Positions 44,454 through 52,099 of a stretch of DNA of 64,000 nucleotides are shown one piece after another (position 1 is the stretch's first letter; the number at the start of each line of letters is the position of its first letter). The notes under the pieces were generated by a model. It was not told the DNA's origin and searched no databases. It worked only from the letters and a program-made list of their open reading frames with translations. Origin of the DNA: Chryseobacterium sp. KLBC 52 (lineage in GTDB: Bacteria; Bacteroidota; Bacteroidia; Flavobacteriales; Weeksellaceae); NCBI RefSeq assembly GCF_003347605.1, contig NZ_QDFZ01000004.1, positions 124,001 through 188,000 of the forward strand, written 5' to 3'. A program made the position numbers and the translations under genes.

Positions 44454-46712
44454 ATGAAAAAGTTTTATCTTTTTATGATGCTTTTTCTGTTTGCATGCGT
44501 ATCGAATGCACAGATAAAAGTTCAGGGTGTGCCCAGAAATGATATTTCAGGGATCAGCAAACTTAATACTACGACTATCAGTTTTTCTGATATTCAGTAT
44601 TGGGTAGGATCAGGAACCAATCAGGCTGCTTTTGTAGTACAGTGGAACGACAGTAAAAACCCTGATGCCATGGTTTGGGGATTCAAATGGAACGGAAATG
44701 CTACCGGAGAAGACATGCTGAAAGCTATTGCTAAAGCAGATCACAGATTATATACACTCTTGTATCAGGGAACACAGTTTGGATCAGCTGTCGGAGGAAT
44801 TGGTTTTGACCTTAACGGTCAGGGAACCAATGCACTGATCAAAAGCGGAAATACTACGTATCCGTTATATCCGGTAAATGGTTTTGTCAATACGACAGCT
44901 TATGATTTTGACAGCTACACGATTGTAGATGCGGCCAACGACCACTGGCAGTCCGGATGGACGGTTAACGGGTACTGGTCATATTGGGTAAAGAATCCTG
45001 CAGATGCTGATTTCGGATATTCCAATGTTGGAGCTTCTTCACGTGTATTGGAAAACGGTTCCTGGGATGTCTGGAATTTCAATGTAGGATTTAATGAGAC
45101 ACCTGTTTCTTCTACCATGACTCCGGTTTCTCCATATGTAGCTTCTACAAACTATACCAACGGATATTTTATGGTGAACGAAGAATGGTTTGGCCATACC
45201 AACGGTTCCGTAAACTTCATTGATAATAACGGACAGATCAATTACCGTGTGTACAGTAATGCCAATAATAATCAGGCTTTCGGTGCAACTACACAATACG
45301 GAACGATCTATGGTGATAAATTCTATTTCGTTTCAAAACAAGCTGCTGATGGAGGAGATACTCAATATACTCCTGGAGGTAGATTGGTCGTAGCCAATGC
45401 GCAGACCATGCAGAAACTTGCGGGTTTCAATACTATCGGAGGTGGTGATGGTAGATCATTTGTAGGAGTAAATGAACATAAAGGATATATCGGAACTTCC
45501 ACTGGAATTGTTACTTTCAATATTGATAATTTACAGGTAGGTTCTCTAATTACCGGTACAGGTGGAAACGGGCAGATCGGAAATATGATCCGTACTTCAC
45601 AATATGTTTTTGCTGTGAAGCAAGGAGTAGGAATTTTAGTAATTAATCCTAATACAGATACGATTGTGAGTACTGTTGCCGGAGGTTTCTATTCAGTTGC
45701 TCAGGCTAAAGACGGAAGTGTATGGGGAATTCAGGATCAGAAACTGATCAGTATCAATCCTACCACTTTTGCAACACAGATTTACAATATCCCAACTACA
45801 AAGTATATCGGAGACTGGGGAGCATGGAATGCTGGTAAATTTTCAGCAAGTGGTAAAGAGAATGCTTTATACTGGATCAATTCGATCAACAGCTGGAGCT
45901 CAGGAACACAGATCGTAAGATTCGATGTAACAACGAAAACATTTAATGAAAACTTTGCTGCCATTCCTGGACAAACAGGTCAGTTTAAACAAATTCCGTA
46001 CGGAGCAGCTCTTCGTGTAAACCCTATTACCGGAGAATTGGTTCTGAATACCACAGAAAGCGGATATGGAGCACACTATCAGAAAAACTGGATTCATACC
46101 TATGATATGACTGGTGCGCTTATCAATACGAAAACTCTGAACGACTACTATTGGTTCCCTTCGCTGACGGTATTTACCAATAATTCAGTTCCTGTTGTAA
46201 GTAACGTTTTACCTTCACAGGTTACTGCCGGAAACACAACAACGATTGATCTGAAATCAGTAGTTTCTGATGCTGATAATCTGGCTGTGTCAGTAGTAAA
46301 GTCAATCAAATCAAACAGCAATCCTACAATCGTTTCTGCTGTGATTAATGAGAATGATGAACTGGTTCTGACACCACTTGTTTCAGGGACATCTGATATT
46401 GTGATCAGTTTTAACTCAAATGGTAAGCTTGTGGAAAAAACACTTACAGTAAACAGTACGGCTTCCACTTTGGCGACTGCTGAGGTGAAGAAACTGGAAT
46501 TCAGCATTTATCCGAATCCGGTTACTGATATTCTTACCATTAAAACTCAGGAGAAAATCCAGAATGTTTCTATTTATGATGCATCAGGTAGAGTAGTTAA
46601 TGCTCAGCTGAACAACGGGCAGATTAACGTAACTGCGCTTCCAAAGGGTATTTATATTTTAAAGGCTGTTACAGAAAAAGCAGTATACCAGCAAAAATTA
46701 ATCAAAAACTAA
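44454..46712 (+). CDS. DUF5074 propeller protein with T9SS sorting tail
   Basis: A 752-aa secreted protein. Signal peptide ends SNAQ. The first third (about 25-220) resembles a secreted ligand-binding domain (YWVGSGTNQAAFVVQW, GYWSYWVKNPADADFGYSNV). The middle (about 240-570) is a DUF5074-type propeller (GYIGTSTGIVTFNIDNLQ, VLVINPNTDT-like repeat). An Ig-like domain follows, and the C-terminus is a T9SS sorting domain (EFSIYPNPVTDILTIKT, ALPKGIYILKAV). As the last gene of the cobalamin operon it may be a surface corrinoid-binding protein delivered by T9SS instead of a lipid anchor. Confidence 0.75.
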   Translation: MKKFYLFMMLFLFACVSNAQIKVQGVPRNDISGISKLNTTTISFSDIQYWVGSGTNQAAFVVQWNDSKNPDAMVWGFKWNGNATGEDMLKAIAKADHRLYTLLYQGTQFGSAVGGIGFDLNGQGTNALIKSGNTTYPLYPVNGFVNTTAYDFDSYTIVDAANDHWQSGWTVNGYWSYWVKNPADADFGYSNVGASSRVLENGSWDVWNFNVGFNETPVSSTMTPVSPYVASTNYTNGYFMVNEEWFGHTNGSVNFIDNNGQINYRVYSNANNNQAFGATTQYGTIYGDKFYFVSKQAADGGDTQYTPGGRLVVANAQTMQKLAGFNTIGGGDGRSFVGVNEHKGYIGTSTGIVTFNIDNLQVGSLITGTGGNGQIGNMIRTSQYVFAVKQGVGILVINPNTDTIVSTVAGGFYSVAQAKDGSVWGIQDQKLISINPTTFATQIYNIPTTKYIGDWGAWNAGKFSASGKENALYWINSINSWSSGTQIVRFDVTTKTFNENFAAIPGQTGQFKQIPYGAALRVNPITGELVLNTTESGYGAHYQKNWIHTYDMTGALINTKTLNDYYWFPSLTVFTNNSVPVVSNVLPSQVTAGNTTTIDLKSVVSDADNLAVSVVKSIKSNSNPTIVSAVINENDELVLTPLVSGTSDIVISFNSNGKLVEKTLTVNSTASTLATAEVKKLEFSIYPNPVTDILTIKTQEKIQNVSIYDASGRVVNAQLNNGQINVTALPKGIYILKAVTEKAVYQQKLIKN

Positions 46713-46744
46713 TACTATTGCAGATAGTAATCTTGTTAATAAAG

Positions 46745-46775
46745 CCTCTGGTCAATTTTGATCAGAGGTTTTTTT
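46745..46775 (+). terminator. Terminator of the cobalamin operon
   Basis: CCTCTGGTCAA paired with TTGATCAGAGG (one G-U), then a run of seven Ts. Confidence 0.88.
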
Positions 46776-46825
46776 GATCCTCAATATGATTTTATATGGG
46801 ATATGCTAATCCATGGGAAAATAAA

Positions 46826-46856
46826 AACCCGGCAAGCTTGTAAAGCTTGCCGGGTT
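46826..46856 (-). terminator. Terminator of the first CLGC paralogue gene
   Basis: A 14-bp stem AACCCGGCAAGCTT / AAGCTTGCCGGGTT, followed on the minus strand by TTTATTTT. Confidence 0.88.
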
Positions 46857-46876
46857 CAATGTGTTATGTATCTTTT

Positions 46877-47665
46877 TTATTTAATAATCACTTTTTTAGA
46901 GTATGTTTTTCCTTCTTTTGTCTGAAGTTTCATAATATATACTCCTTGCGGCTGTTTGGTTTCAAAAGAATTTGATGTCAGCTTGGAGCGGTATACTTCT
47001 TTTCCTGAGGTATTGGTAAGAGTTACCTCTGACCCTTCAGCAGAAACATTTTTATCCAGAGTAAACTGTCCATCCTTGCTGTGCGCCATGAAATTGATAA
47101 AAGGATCTTTGTATTGGTAAGCATAATATACTCTAAGCTCTCCGCCAATATTCAATAATCCTGAGTTAACATTAATTTTGATGCGGTCAAAAGGAATGTT
47201 CATCGTCATCTCAATTTCACCTTTGCTTGGATCTCCAGCTCCAAGGTTGATCAGCTTTGTGGCAAGACTTGTGTAATCGTTATTGGAAACATCTCCATTA
47301 AATGTTTCAATAGAGGCTCCGCCCAATACCTGAGCAGATAGTGGAGTTCCGTTGGAACCAATAGCAAGAACAAGTTTGTTGGTATTGTTTGCAATATTGG
47401 TAGTTGGGAAGATTAGTGTCTGCTCCGTTCTTGCAAGAAGACCCACTGAAACCTGCAACGTAGAATAGTCATTTTCGTTGCTTCCAACAGCATTCTCAGG
47501 ATTCAATACACCACAACCTAAACAAACTCCAAGAACCTGGCTGGTCTGGCTGCTTGCATAGGTTTTGACAATCTGAGCAAAAGACATTGTGCTGGTTAAA
47601 AATAAGGATGATGCCAGAATTGCAGCTTTGATCGTGCGTTGGCTAAGTAATAAATAAGTTTTCAT
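46877..47665 (-). CDS. CLGC-motif secreted protein with T9SS tail, copy 1
   Basis: A 262-aa secreted protein: signal peptide ending SFAQ, then CLGCGVLNPENAVGSNENDYS (about 48-68), a beta-rich middle, and a C-terminal T9SS sorting domain (EVYRSKLTSNSFETKQPQGV, TYSKKVIIK). No enzyme motif seen. The CxxC and following Asn/Asp/Glu run might hold a metal. It is a close paralogue of the next gene (47892-48665); the two lie in tandem with separate terminators. Confidence 0.72.
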   Translation of the reverse strand: MKTYLLLSQRTIKAAILASSLFLTSTMSFAQIVKTYASSQTSQVLGVCLGCGVLNPENAVGSNENDYSTLQVSVGLLARTEQTLIFPTTNIANNTNKLVLAIGSNGTPLSAQVLGGASIETFNGDVSNNDYTSLATKLINLGAGDPSKGEIEMTMNIPFDRIKINVNSGLLNIGGELRVYYAYQYKDPFINFMAHSKDGQFTLDKNVSAEGSEVTLTNTSGKEVYRSKLTSNSFETKQPQGVYIMKLQTKEGKTYSKKVIIK

Positions 47666-47840
47666 ATGTAGAAAAATTTTGGTTTTAGCTTTTTTTGTAA
47701 ATTTATAAATAAAATAATTATGTTGCTTATTTTATTTCATAATTATGTGAATTGTTAATAATTTATTGATATTTACAATTAATAATTTATTATTATTTAA
47801 GGCGAGGTCTGGTTTCTATCGGTTTGAAAATGAATGAAAA

Positions 47841-47873
47841 AAATACGGCAAGCTTGAGATGTCTGCCGTATTT
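47841..47873 (-). terminator. Terminator of the second CLGC paralogue gene
   Basis: AAATACGGCA / TGCCGTATTT stem; T-rich on the minus strand. Confidence 0.75.
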
Positions 47874-47891
47874 ATCTTATCAATGATTCAA

Positions 47892-48665
47892 TTATTTGAT
47901 TACAATTTTTCTGGAATAGGTTTTACCTTCTTTCGTTTGTACATTCATGATGTAAACGCCTTCCGGTTGTTTGGGCTCAAATGTATTTGATCTCAATTCA
48001 GAGCGGAATACTTCTTTTCCTGAAGTATTGAACAGAGTAACTTCCGATCCTTCTAGAGGAACATTTCCACCAAGGGTAATTTGTCCGTTTTGACTGTGAG
48101 CCATAATGTTCATCAATGGATCCTGATAAGCATAGTAAATTCTGAAACCACCACCAAGACTGAGAACACCGCCAGTTAATCCGATTCTTATCCCATCATA
48201 AGGTTTTGCAGGTTTGAATTCTACTGTACCTCTGTTAGGAGTTGCGCCCAGTTTTAGTAGACTTACATCGATTGTTCTGCGGTCGTCATTAGACATGCCG
48301 CCATTCATCGTTTCAAGCGTTACTCCGCTCAGTAGCTGTACAGATAAAGGGATGTTGTCTGTTCCGATTCCTACTACCAGCCTTGTGTCTGATCTCAGAT
48401 CCGGGAAAATCAACGTTTGCTGAATTCCTCCCAAAAGCACTGTTCCCAATACCATTGTTGAATAGTCATCTTCATTATCACCTACAGCATTAAGGGGATT
48501 GTCTATACGGCATCCCAGGCAGGCTACTCCGAAGACCCCGGAGCTTTGTGCGTGTGCATAAATTCTGTTTTGTGCTAATGACATGGTGCTGGCAGAAAAT
48601 AAAAATAAAGCCATCAATCCGGCCTTTAATGAGGATGGGCTTCCCGAAAATAAATTGAATTTCAT
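47892..48665 (-). CDS. CLGC-motif secreted protein with T9SS tail, copy 2
   Basis: A 257-aa protein from the ATG at 48665, chosen because it starts a normal signal peptide (ending MSLAQ); an ATG 33 bp upstream would lengthen it. It has the shared CLGCRIDNPLNAVGDNEDDY motif and T9SS tail (EVFRSELRSNTFEPKQPEGV, TYSRKIVIK). Similarity to copy 1 runs over the whole length, so this is a tandem duplication that has diverged. A TAAATTTG box on the minus strand (48696-48703) could be its promoter. Function unknown. Confidence 0.72.
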   Translation of the reverse strand: MKFNLFSGSPSSLKAGLMALFLFSASTMSLAQNRIYAHAQSSGVFGVACLGCRIDNPLNAVGDNEDDYSTMVLGTVLLGGIQQTLIFPDLRSDTRLVVGIGTDNIPLSVQLLSGVTLETMNGGMSNDDRRTIDVSLLKLGATPNRGTVEFKPAKPYDGIRIGLTGGVLSLGGGFRIYYAYQDPLMNIMAHSQNGQITLGGNVPLEGSEVTLFNTSGKEVFRSELRSNTFEPKQPEGVYIMNVQTKEGKTYSRKIVIK

Positions 48666-48920
48666 GTTATATATTTTAAAATGAATAGTTTTATTCAAAT
48701 TTAAGCATTAATGGATGAAGTATAAAATAATATTTCCATAAATGGTGATATTTTTAATGAAATTTAATATGACATTTCTGTTGGGGTGAAAATTGTACAA
48801 GAAGTCAGTTGGGTAGGCTATTGTATCTGAAGAAATTATCGCTTAGTTCCTTAGGGTAGGAATAATGAAACTATAGAAAGCTTAAACCTTGGGAAGAATT
48901 CCCCGAAATCTGTATATAGA

Positions 48921-48950
48921 AACGAAAAAAGGACTTTCGAAAAAGTCCTT
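48921..48950 (-). terminator. Terminator of the rpsT/tRNA-Glu unit
   Basis: On the minus strand AAGGACTTT-TTCG-AAAGTCCTT followed by TTTTCG, immediately after the last tRNA. Confidence 0.85.
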
Positions 48951-48953
48951 TTG

Positions 48954-49025
48954 TAGCCCGTAGGGGAATCGAACCCCTCTTACCAGAATGAAAATCTGAG
49001 GTCCTAACCGATAGACGAACGGGCC
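48954..49025 (-). tRNA. tRNA-Glu(UUC), copy 5 (last in transcription)
   Basis: A 72-nt cloverleaf: acceptor GGCCCGT / ACGGGCT (G1-U72), anticodon loop TTTTCAT with anticodon TTC, T-loop GTTCGATTC. Discriminator A; CCA is not encoded. Confidence 0.97.
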
Positions 49026-49088
49026 CTCTATCTTCCATTACCAAAGTAATGTGTTAGTTTTTGTTTTTATAAGTATCAACTCTTATTG

Positions 49089-49160
49089 TAGCCCGTAGGG
49101 GAATCGAACCCCTCTTACCAGAATGAAAATCTGAGGTCCTAACCGATAGACGAACGGGCC
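49089..49160 (-). tRNA. tRNA-Glu(UUC), copy 4
   Basis: Identical in sequence to the other four genes of the array; anticodon TTC. Confidence 0.97.
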
Positions 49161-49243
49161 GGTTAGATTTATTTTTAATATAGCTTTTTCTACTTTGATC
49201 TTTATAAAACCACCGTTGTTACAGTGGTCTTATAAGATGTAAG

Positions 49244-49315
49244 TAGCCCGTAGGGGAATCGAACCCCTCTTACCAGAATGAAAATCTGAGGTCCTAACCG
49301 ATAGACGAACGGGCC
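49244..49315 (-). tRNA. tRNA-Glu(UUC), copy 3
   Basis: Identical in sequence to the other four genes of the array; anticodon TTC. Confidence 0.97.
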
Positions 49316-49378
49316 CTCTATCTTCCATTACCAAAGTAATGTGTTAGTTTTTGTTTTTATAAGTATCAACTCTTATTG

Positions 49379-49450
49379 TAGCCCGTAGGGGAATCGAACC
49401 CCTCTTACCAGAATGAAAATCTGAGGTCCTAACCGATAGACGAACGGGCC
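49379..49450 (-). tRNA. tRNA-Glu(UUC), copy 2
   Basis: Identical in sequence to the other four genes of the array; anticodon TTC. Confidence 0.97.
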
Positions 49451-49533
49451 GGTTAGATTTATTTTTAATATAGCTTTTTCTACTTTGATCTTTATAAAAC
49501 CACCGTTGTTACAGTGGTCTTATAAGATGTAAG

Positions 49534-49605
49534 TAGCCCGTAGGGGAATCGAACCCCTCTTACCAGAATGAAAATCTGAGGTCCTAACCGATAGACGAAC
49601 GGGCC
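49534..49605 (-). tRNA. tRNA-Glu(UUC), copy 1 (first in transcription)
   Basis: Identical to the other array genes; its 5' end lies only 10 bp after the rpsT stop codon, so it is probably processed from the rpsT message. Confidence 0.97.
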
Positions 49606-49615
49606 AGCTATATTG

Positions 49616-49870
49616 TTACGCTAATTTATTAACGTGCTTTGTTAATTTGCTTTTCAAGTTAGCTGCTTTGTTTTTGTGGATAATATTTTTCTTAGCTAAT
49701 TTATCCAATAAAGCGATAACTTTTGGCAATTGTTCTGTAGCAGCAGCTTTGTTCTCTTCATTTCTTAAAGCTTTTAAAGCTGTTCTAGCAGTCTTGTGGT
49801 AATATCTGTTACGAAGTCTTCTAGTTTCGTTTTGTCTGATTCTCTTTAGTGCTGATTTATGATTTGCCAT
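49616..49870 (-). CDS. rpsT: 30S ribosomal protein bS20
   Basis: An 84-aa basic helical protein of the small ribosomal subunit that binds 16S rRNA. The start is the ATG at 49870 ([13 protein letters not shown]), the canonical S20 N-terminus; a longer frame adds seven upstream residues without support. Family segments include [19 protein letters not shown] and the C-terminal [18 protein letters not shown]. Its promoter is visible upstream and no terminator lies between it and the five tRNA-Glu genes, so it is the first gene of that transcription unit. Confidence 0.97.
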   Translation of the reverse strand: MANHKSALKRIRQNETRRLRNRYYHKTARTALKALRNEENKAAATEQLPKVIALLDKLAKKNIIHKNKAANLKSKLTKHVNKLA

Positions 49871-49888
49871 ATCGTTTAAATGTGAGTG

Positions 49889-49919
49889 CAAAACTATAAA
49901 CTTTTTTTTAAACTACCAA
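49889..49919 (-). promoter_or_regulatory. Promoter of the rpsT/tRNA-Glu unit
   Basis: Read on the minus strand: TTG (49919-49917), 20-bp spacer, TAGTTTTG (49896-49889). It gives a short leader of about 12 nt before the rpsT ATG. Confidence 0.75.
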
Positions 49920-49936
49920 ATTTATTTTTAAAAATT

Positions 49937-50257
49937 TTAATTTTCTTCTGATAGGTACTTTCTCAGTTTATTTATTGCTTGTTCTATTTTTAAATTTTCT
50001 TGTTCTTTCTCTATTTTTTTGATCGTATTTCCCAGCATGATCAGTGCATTATTCCATTCTCCAGTGGTATTGGTGAAAGTAAGTCCGTCAATTGTTACTT
50101 CAAAAGCAACCCTTTCTCCAGTCCTGTAAAGCCTGAAACTGATTTTATCATCTCTGCCTGTAATCCCGCCTTCATTGATTTGTAAATCGTAACTTTTTGG
50201 GTTAGAGTGGATTTTCTTAAAAAGCAATTTCGCTTCTTGTATTTTTAAATCCGGCAT
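49937..50257 (-). CDS. Small conserved-looking protein of unknown function
   Basis: A 106-aa soluble protein. The central part is beta-rich and regular (ISFRLYRTGERVAFEVTIDG, LTFTNTTGEWNNAL), and the C-terminal third is a charged helix (IKKIEKEQENLKIEQAINKL). No signal peptide or membrane segment. No family recognised. A TATATTTG box on the minus strand (50365-50372) lies about 108 bp upstream. It is upstream of rpsT, which has its own promoter. Confidence 0.6.
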   Translation of the reverse strand: MPDLKIQEAKLLFKKIHSNPKSYDLQINEGGITGRDDKISFRLYRTGERVAFEVTIDGLTFTNTTGEWNNALIMLGNTIKKIEKEQENLKIEQAINKLRKYLSEEN

Positions 50258-50587
50258 GATATAAAATTTGATGGTCTGCAGAAAACTACAAACAATGATT
50301 TATCAATAATATTTTTCATCAGTGTTACCATATTGGTATAACCAACTATGGATAAATTTTTTGCAAATATAATGCTTTTGTGACATATAACATATAGGGA
50401 TTGCTTTTTTCAAATAAAAGTCCCTACCTTTTTAGTATAATGATAGTAATTATCAGACTGTCAGTATCCTAAAATTCGGTTATTATTTCATCTGTTATTC
50501 TATAATCACAAAATTTGAAAAGCTCTTCAAAGCTGTAGTGCTTAAAAATAATTTTTTAAAAGCAGAATACAGAAATGAGGTCCTCAT
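50258..50587. other. Intergenic region
   Basis: AT-rich, no gene found. Holds the candidate minus-strand -7 box at 50365-50372; otherwise no structure was seen. Confidence 0.4.
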
Positions 50588-50619
50588 AAAAAAACCTTTA
50601 ACTTATCAGCTAAAGGTTT
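50588..50619 (-). terminator. Terminator of the second tRNA-Glu gene
   Basis: AAACCTTTA / TAAAGGTTT stem; followed on the minus strand by TTTTATG. Confidence 0.75.
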
Positions 50620-50627
50620 GTAAATTG

Positions 50628-50699
50628 TAGCCTATAGGGGAATCGAACCCCTGTTGCAAGAATGAAAATCTTGAGTCCTGACCACTAGACGAATAGGCC
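50628..50699 (-). tRNA. tRNA-Glu(UUC), divergent copy
   Basis: A 72-nt cloverleaf with acceptor GGCCTAT / ATAGGCT and anticodon stem CAAGA / TCTTG around loop TTTTCAT (anticodon TTC). It differs from the array genes in acceptor, D-arm and anticodon-stem bases but keeps the G1-U72 pair and discriminator A. Confidence 0.95.
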
Positions 50700-50759
50700 A
50701 AATTTTGAGGTCGCAAAAGTAAGAATTAACTTTGAGACTTCAAAATTATTTTTCTTGAT

Positions 50760-52046
50760 TTATTTGTAGACTTTTTGTATCACGGTATTTTTGACACCTT
50801 TAGCTTCAAGTTCTTTTTGAAGTTTTACAGCATCTTCCAAGGTGTATACTTTTCCATACGTATAATAAAAGACTCCATTATCCTTGTTTCTTTCTACATC
50901 TTTTAAATTCTGTAGGATATAAGAATTGCCATTCAGCTTATCGCCTGCATACACTTCAATAGTATAATATCCCATGCTGATTCTCTGATTAGGCATAAAT
51001 CCTACGGCAAATGCATTTCTGAAACCTGCATCTTTTGCTGTTTTAAGGTTAATATCTTTTACCGAAGCCATATTGGTTACAGCATAGTAATACTTGTACT
51101 GTCCGTTTTCTTTAAGCGTAAGAATATAGTTCAGACCTTTCAGGGCAGGGTCATTTTCATTATATTTCGTAGGAGAACTCATCAATAGAATTCTGAAATC
51201 ATTTTTCAAAGGAACTTCTGCCGGTTTTTCAGGTTCTGGCTTTCTTGTTGCAATGGAACCTCCGGATTTTCTGTCAACCGCTTTCTTATAATCAATAATA
51301 GCATTGTAGATACTTTCTGCAATTTCGGTCTGTCCTTTGTCTGAAGCAATATAGTGGCTTTCCTCAGGGTGATTGATAAAACCTGTTTCTATCAGTACGG
51401 ATGGCATGGCATTCATACGGAGAACGTGAAGGTTTTTCTGAAATACACCTCTTGAAGATCTTTTATCTTTATTTACAAAGTTATCTTCTACCAATCCTCC
51501 CAGAAGAAGACTTGATTCCAGGTATTTACTTTGCTGAAGTTTCAAAGCAATTAATGACTCCGGAGAATCCGGATTATAAGAGCCAAAGATTTGTTTATCT
51601 TTCTCATCCAGGAAGATTACGTCATTTTCCCTTTTGGCGACTTCAAGGTTTTCGTTATTCTGGTTAGGTCCCTGTACATACGTTTCAGTTCCATAAGCTG
51701 TAGGCCTTTGAGAAGAATTACAGTGAATAGATACAAAAAGGTCTGCCTTGCTTCTGTTGGCAAGATTGGTTCTGTCGGATAAAGAAGGATACTCGTCTAT
51801 TTTACGGGTATAGATAACTTTGAAGTCTCTGTTTTTCTCCAACATGGCCCCTACCTTTAATGTAATGGCAAGTGTAATGTCTTTTTCTGCAACTCTTCCG
51901 ATATCAGAATACGTCCTGTTGGCTCCATGATCACTTCCTCCGTGTCCCGCATCCAGAACGATTGTAAACTTCTTTTGAGAGAAAATAAAGTTGCTGATAA
52001 GGATAAGGAGAAATGATAAAATTATTTTAAAATTTTGTTTGTACAT
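50760..52046 (-). CDS. N-acetylmuramoyl-L-alanine amidase (Amidase_3)
   Basis: Cleaves the bond between MurNAc and L-Ala in peptidoglycan, acting in the periplasm in cell separation. 428 aa with signal peptide (ending FSQK). Zinc ligands of the Amidase_3 domain are seen as H35 (LDAGHGGSDHG), E54 (RVAEKD) and H108 (FVSIHCNS), with the catalytic Glu in VLIETGFINHPEE. A Pro/Lys linker (about 265-280) leads to a C-terminal SPOR-like region (about 340-428: YYTIEVYAGDKL, TLEDAVKLQKELEAKGVKNT), which would target it to septal glycans. Divergent from the LptD-like gene across a 53-bp gap. Confidence 0.92.
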   Translation of the reverse strand: MYKQNFKIILSFLLILISNFIFSQKKFTIVLDAGHGGSDHGANRTYSDIGRVAEKDITLAITLKVGAMLEKNRDFKVIYTRKIDEYPSLSDRTNLANRSKADLFVSIHCNSSQRPTAYGTETYVQGPNQNNENLEVAKRENDVIFLDEKDKQIFGSYNPDSPESLIALKLQQSKYLESSLLLGGLVEDNFVNKDKRSSRGVFQKNLHVLRMNAMPSVLIETGFINHPEESHYIASDKGQTEIAESIYNAIIDYKKAVDRKSGGSIATRKPEPEKPAEVPLKNDFRILLMSSPTKYNENDPALKGLNYILTLKENGQYKYYYAVTNMASVKDINLKTAKDAGFRNAFAVGFMPNQRISMGYYTIEVYAGDKLNGNSYILQNLKDVERNKDNGVFYYTYGKVYTLEDAVKLQKELEAKGVKNTVIQKVYK

Positions 52047-52099
52047 CTTACAGTTATAAAAATTATATTAATTTTGGGCCTTAATTATATAGTATAAAA

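Larger units (their letters stand above)
48954..49605 (-). repeat. 290-bp tandem duplication carrying tRNA-Glu genes
   Basis: Unit of 290 bp = tRNA, 63-bp spacer A, tRNA, 83-bp spacer B. Two complete units (48954-49243, 49244-49533) are followed by one extra tRNA. Spacers A and B are identical between units by inspection, so the duplication is recent or kept uniform by gene conversion. Confidence 0.95.

Noticed and set aside
48954..49605. Regularly spaced direct repeats resembling a CRISPR array
   Set aside because: Each 72-bp repeat folds as tRNA-Glu(UUC), the spacers are themselves repeated, and no cas genes are near.
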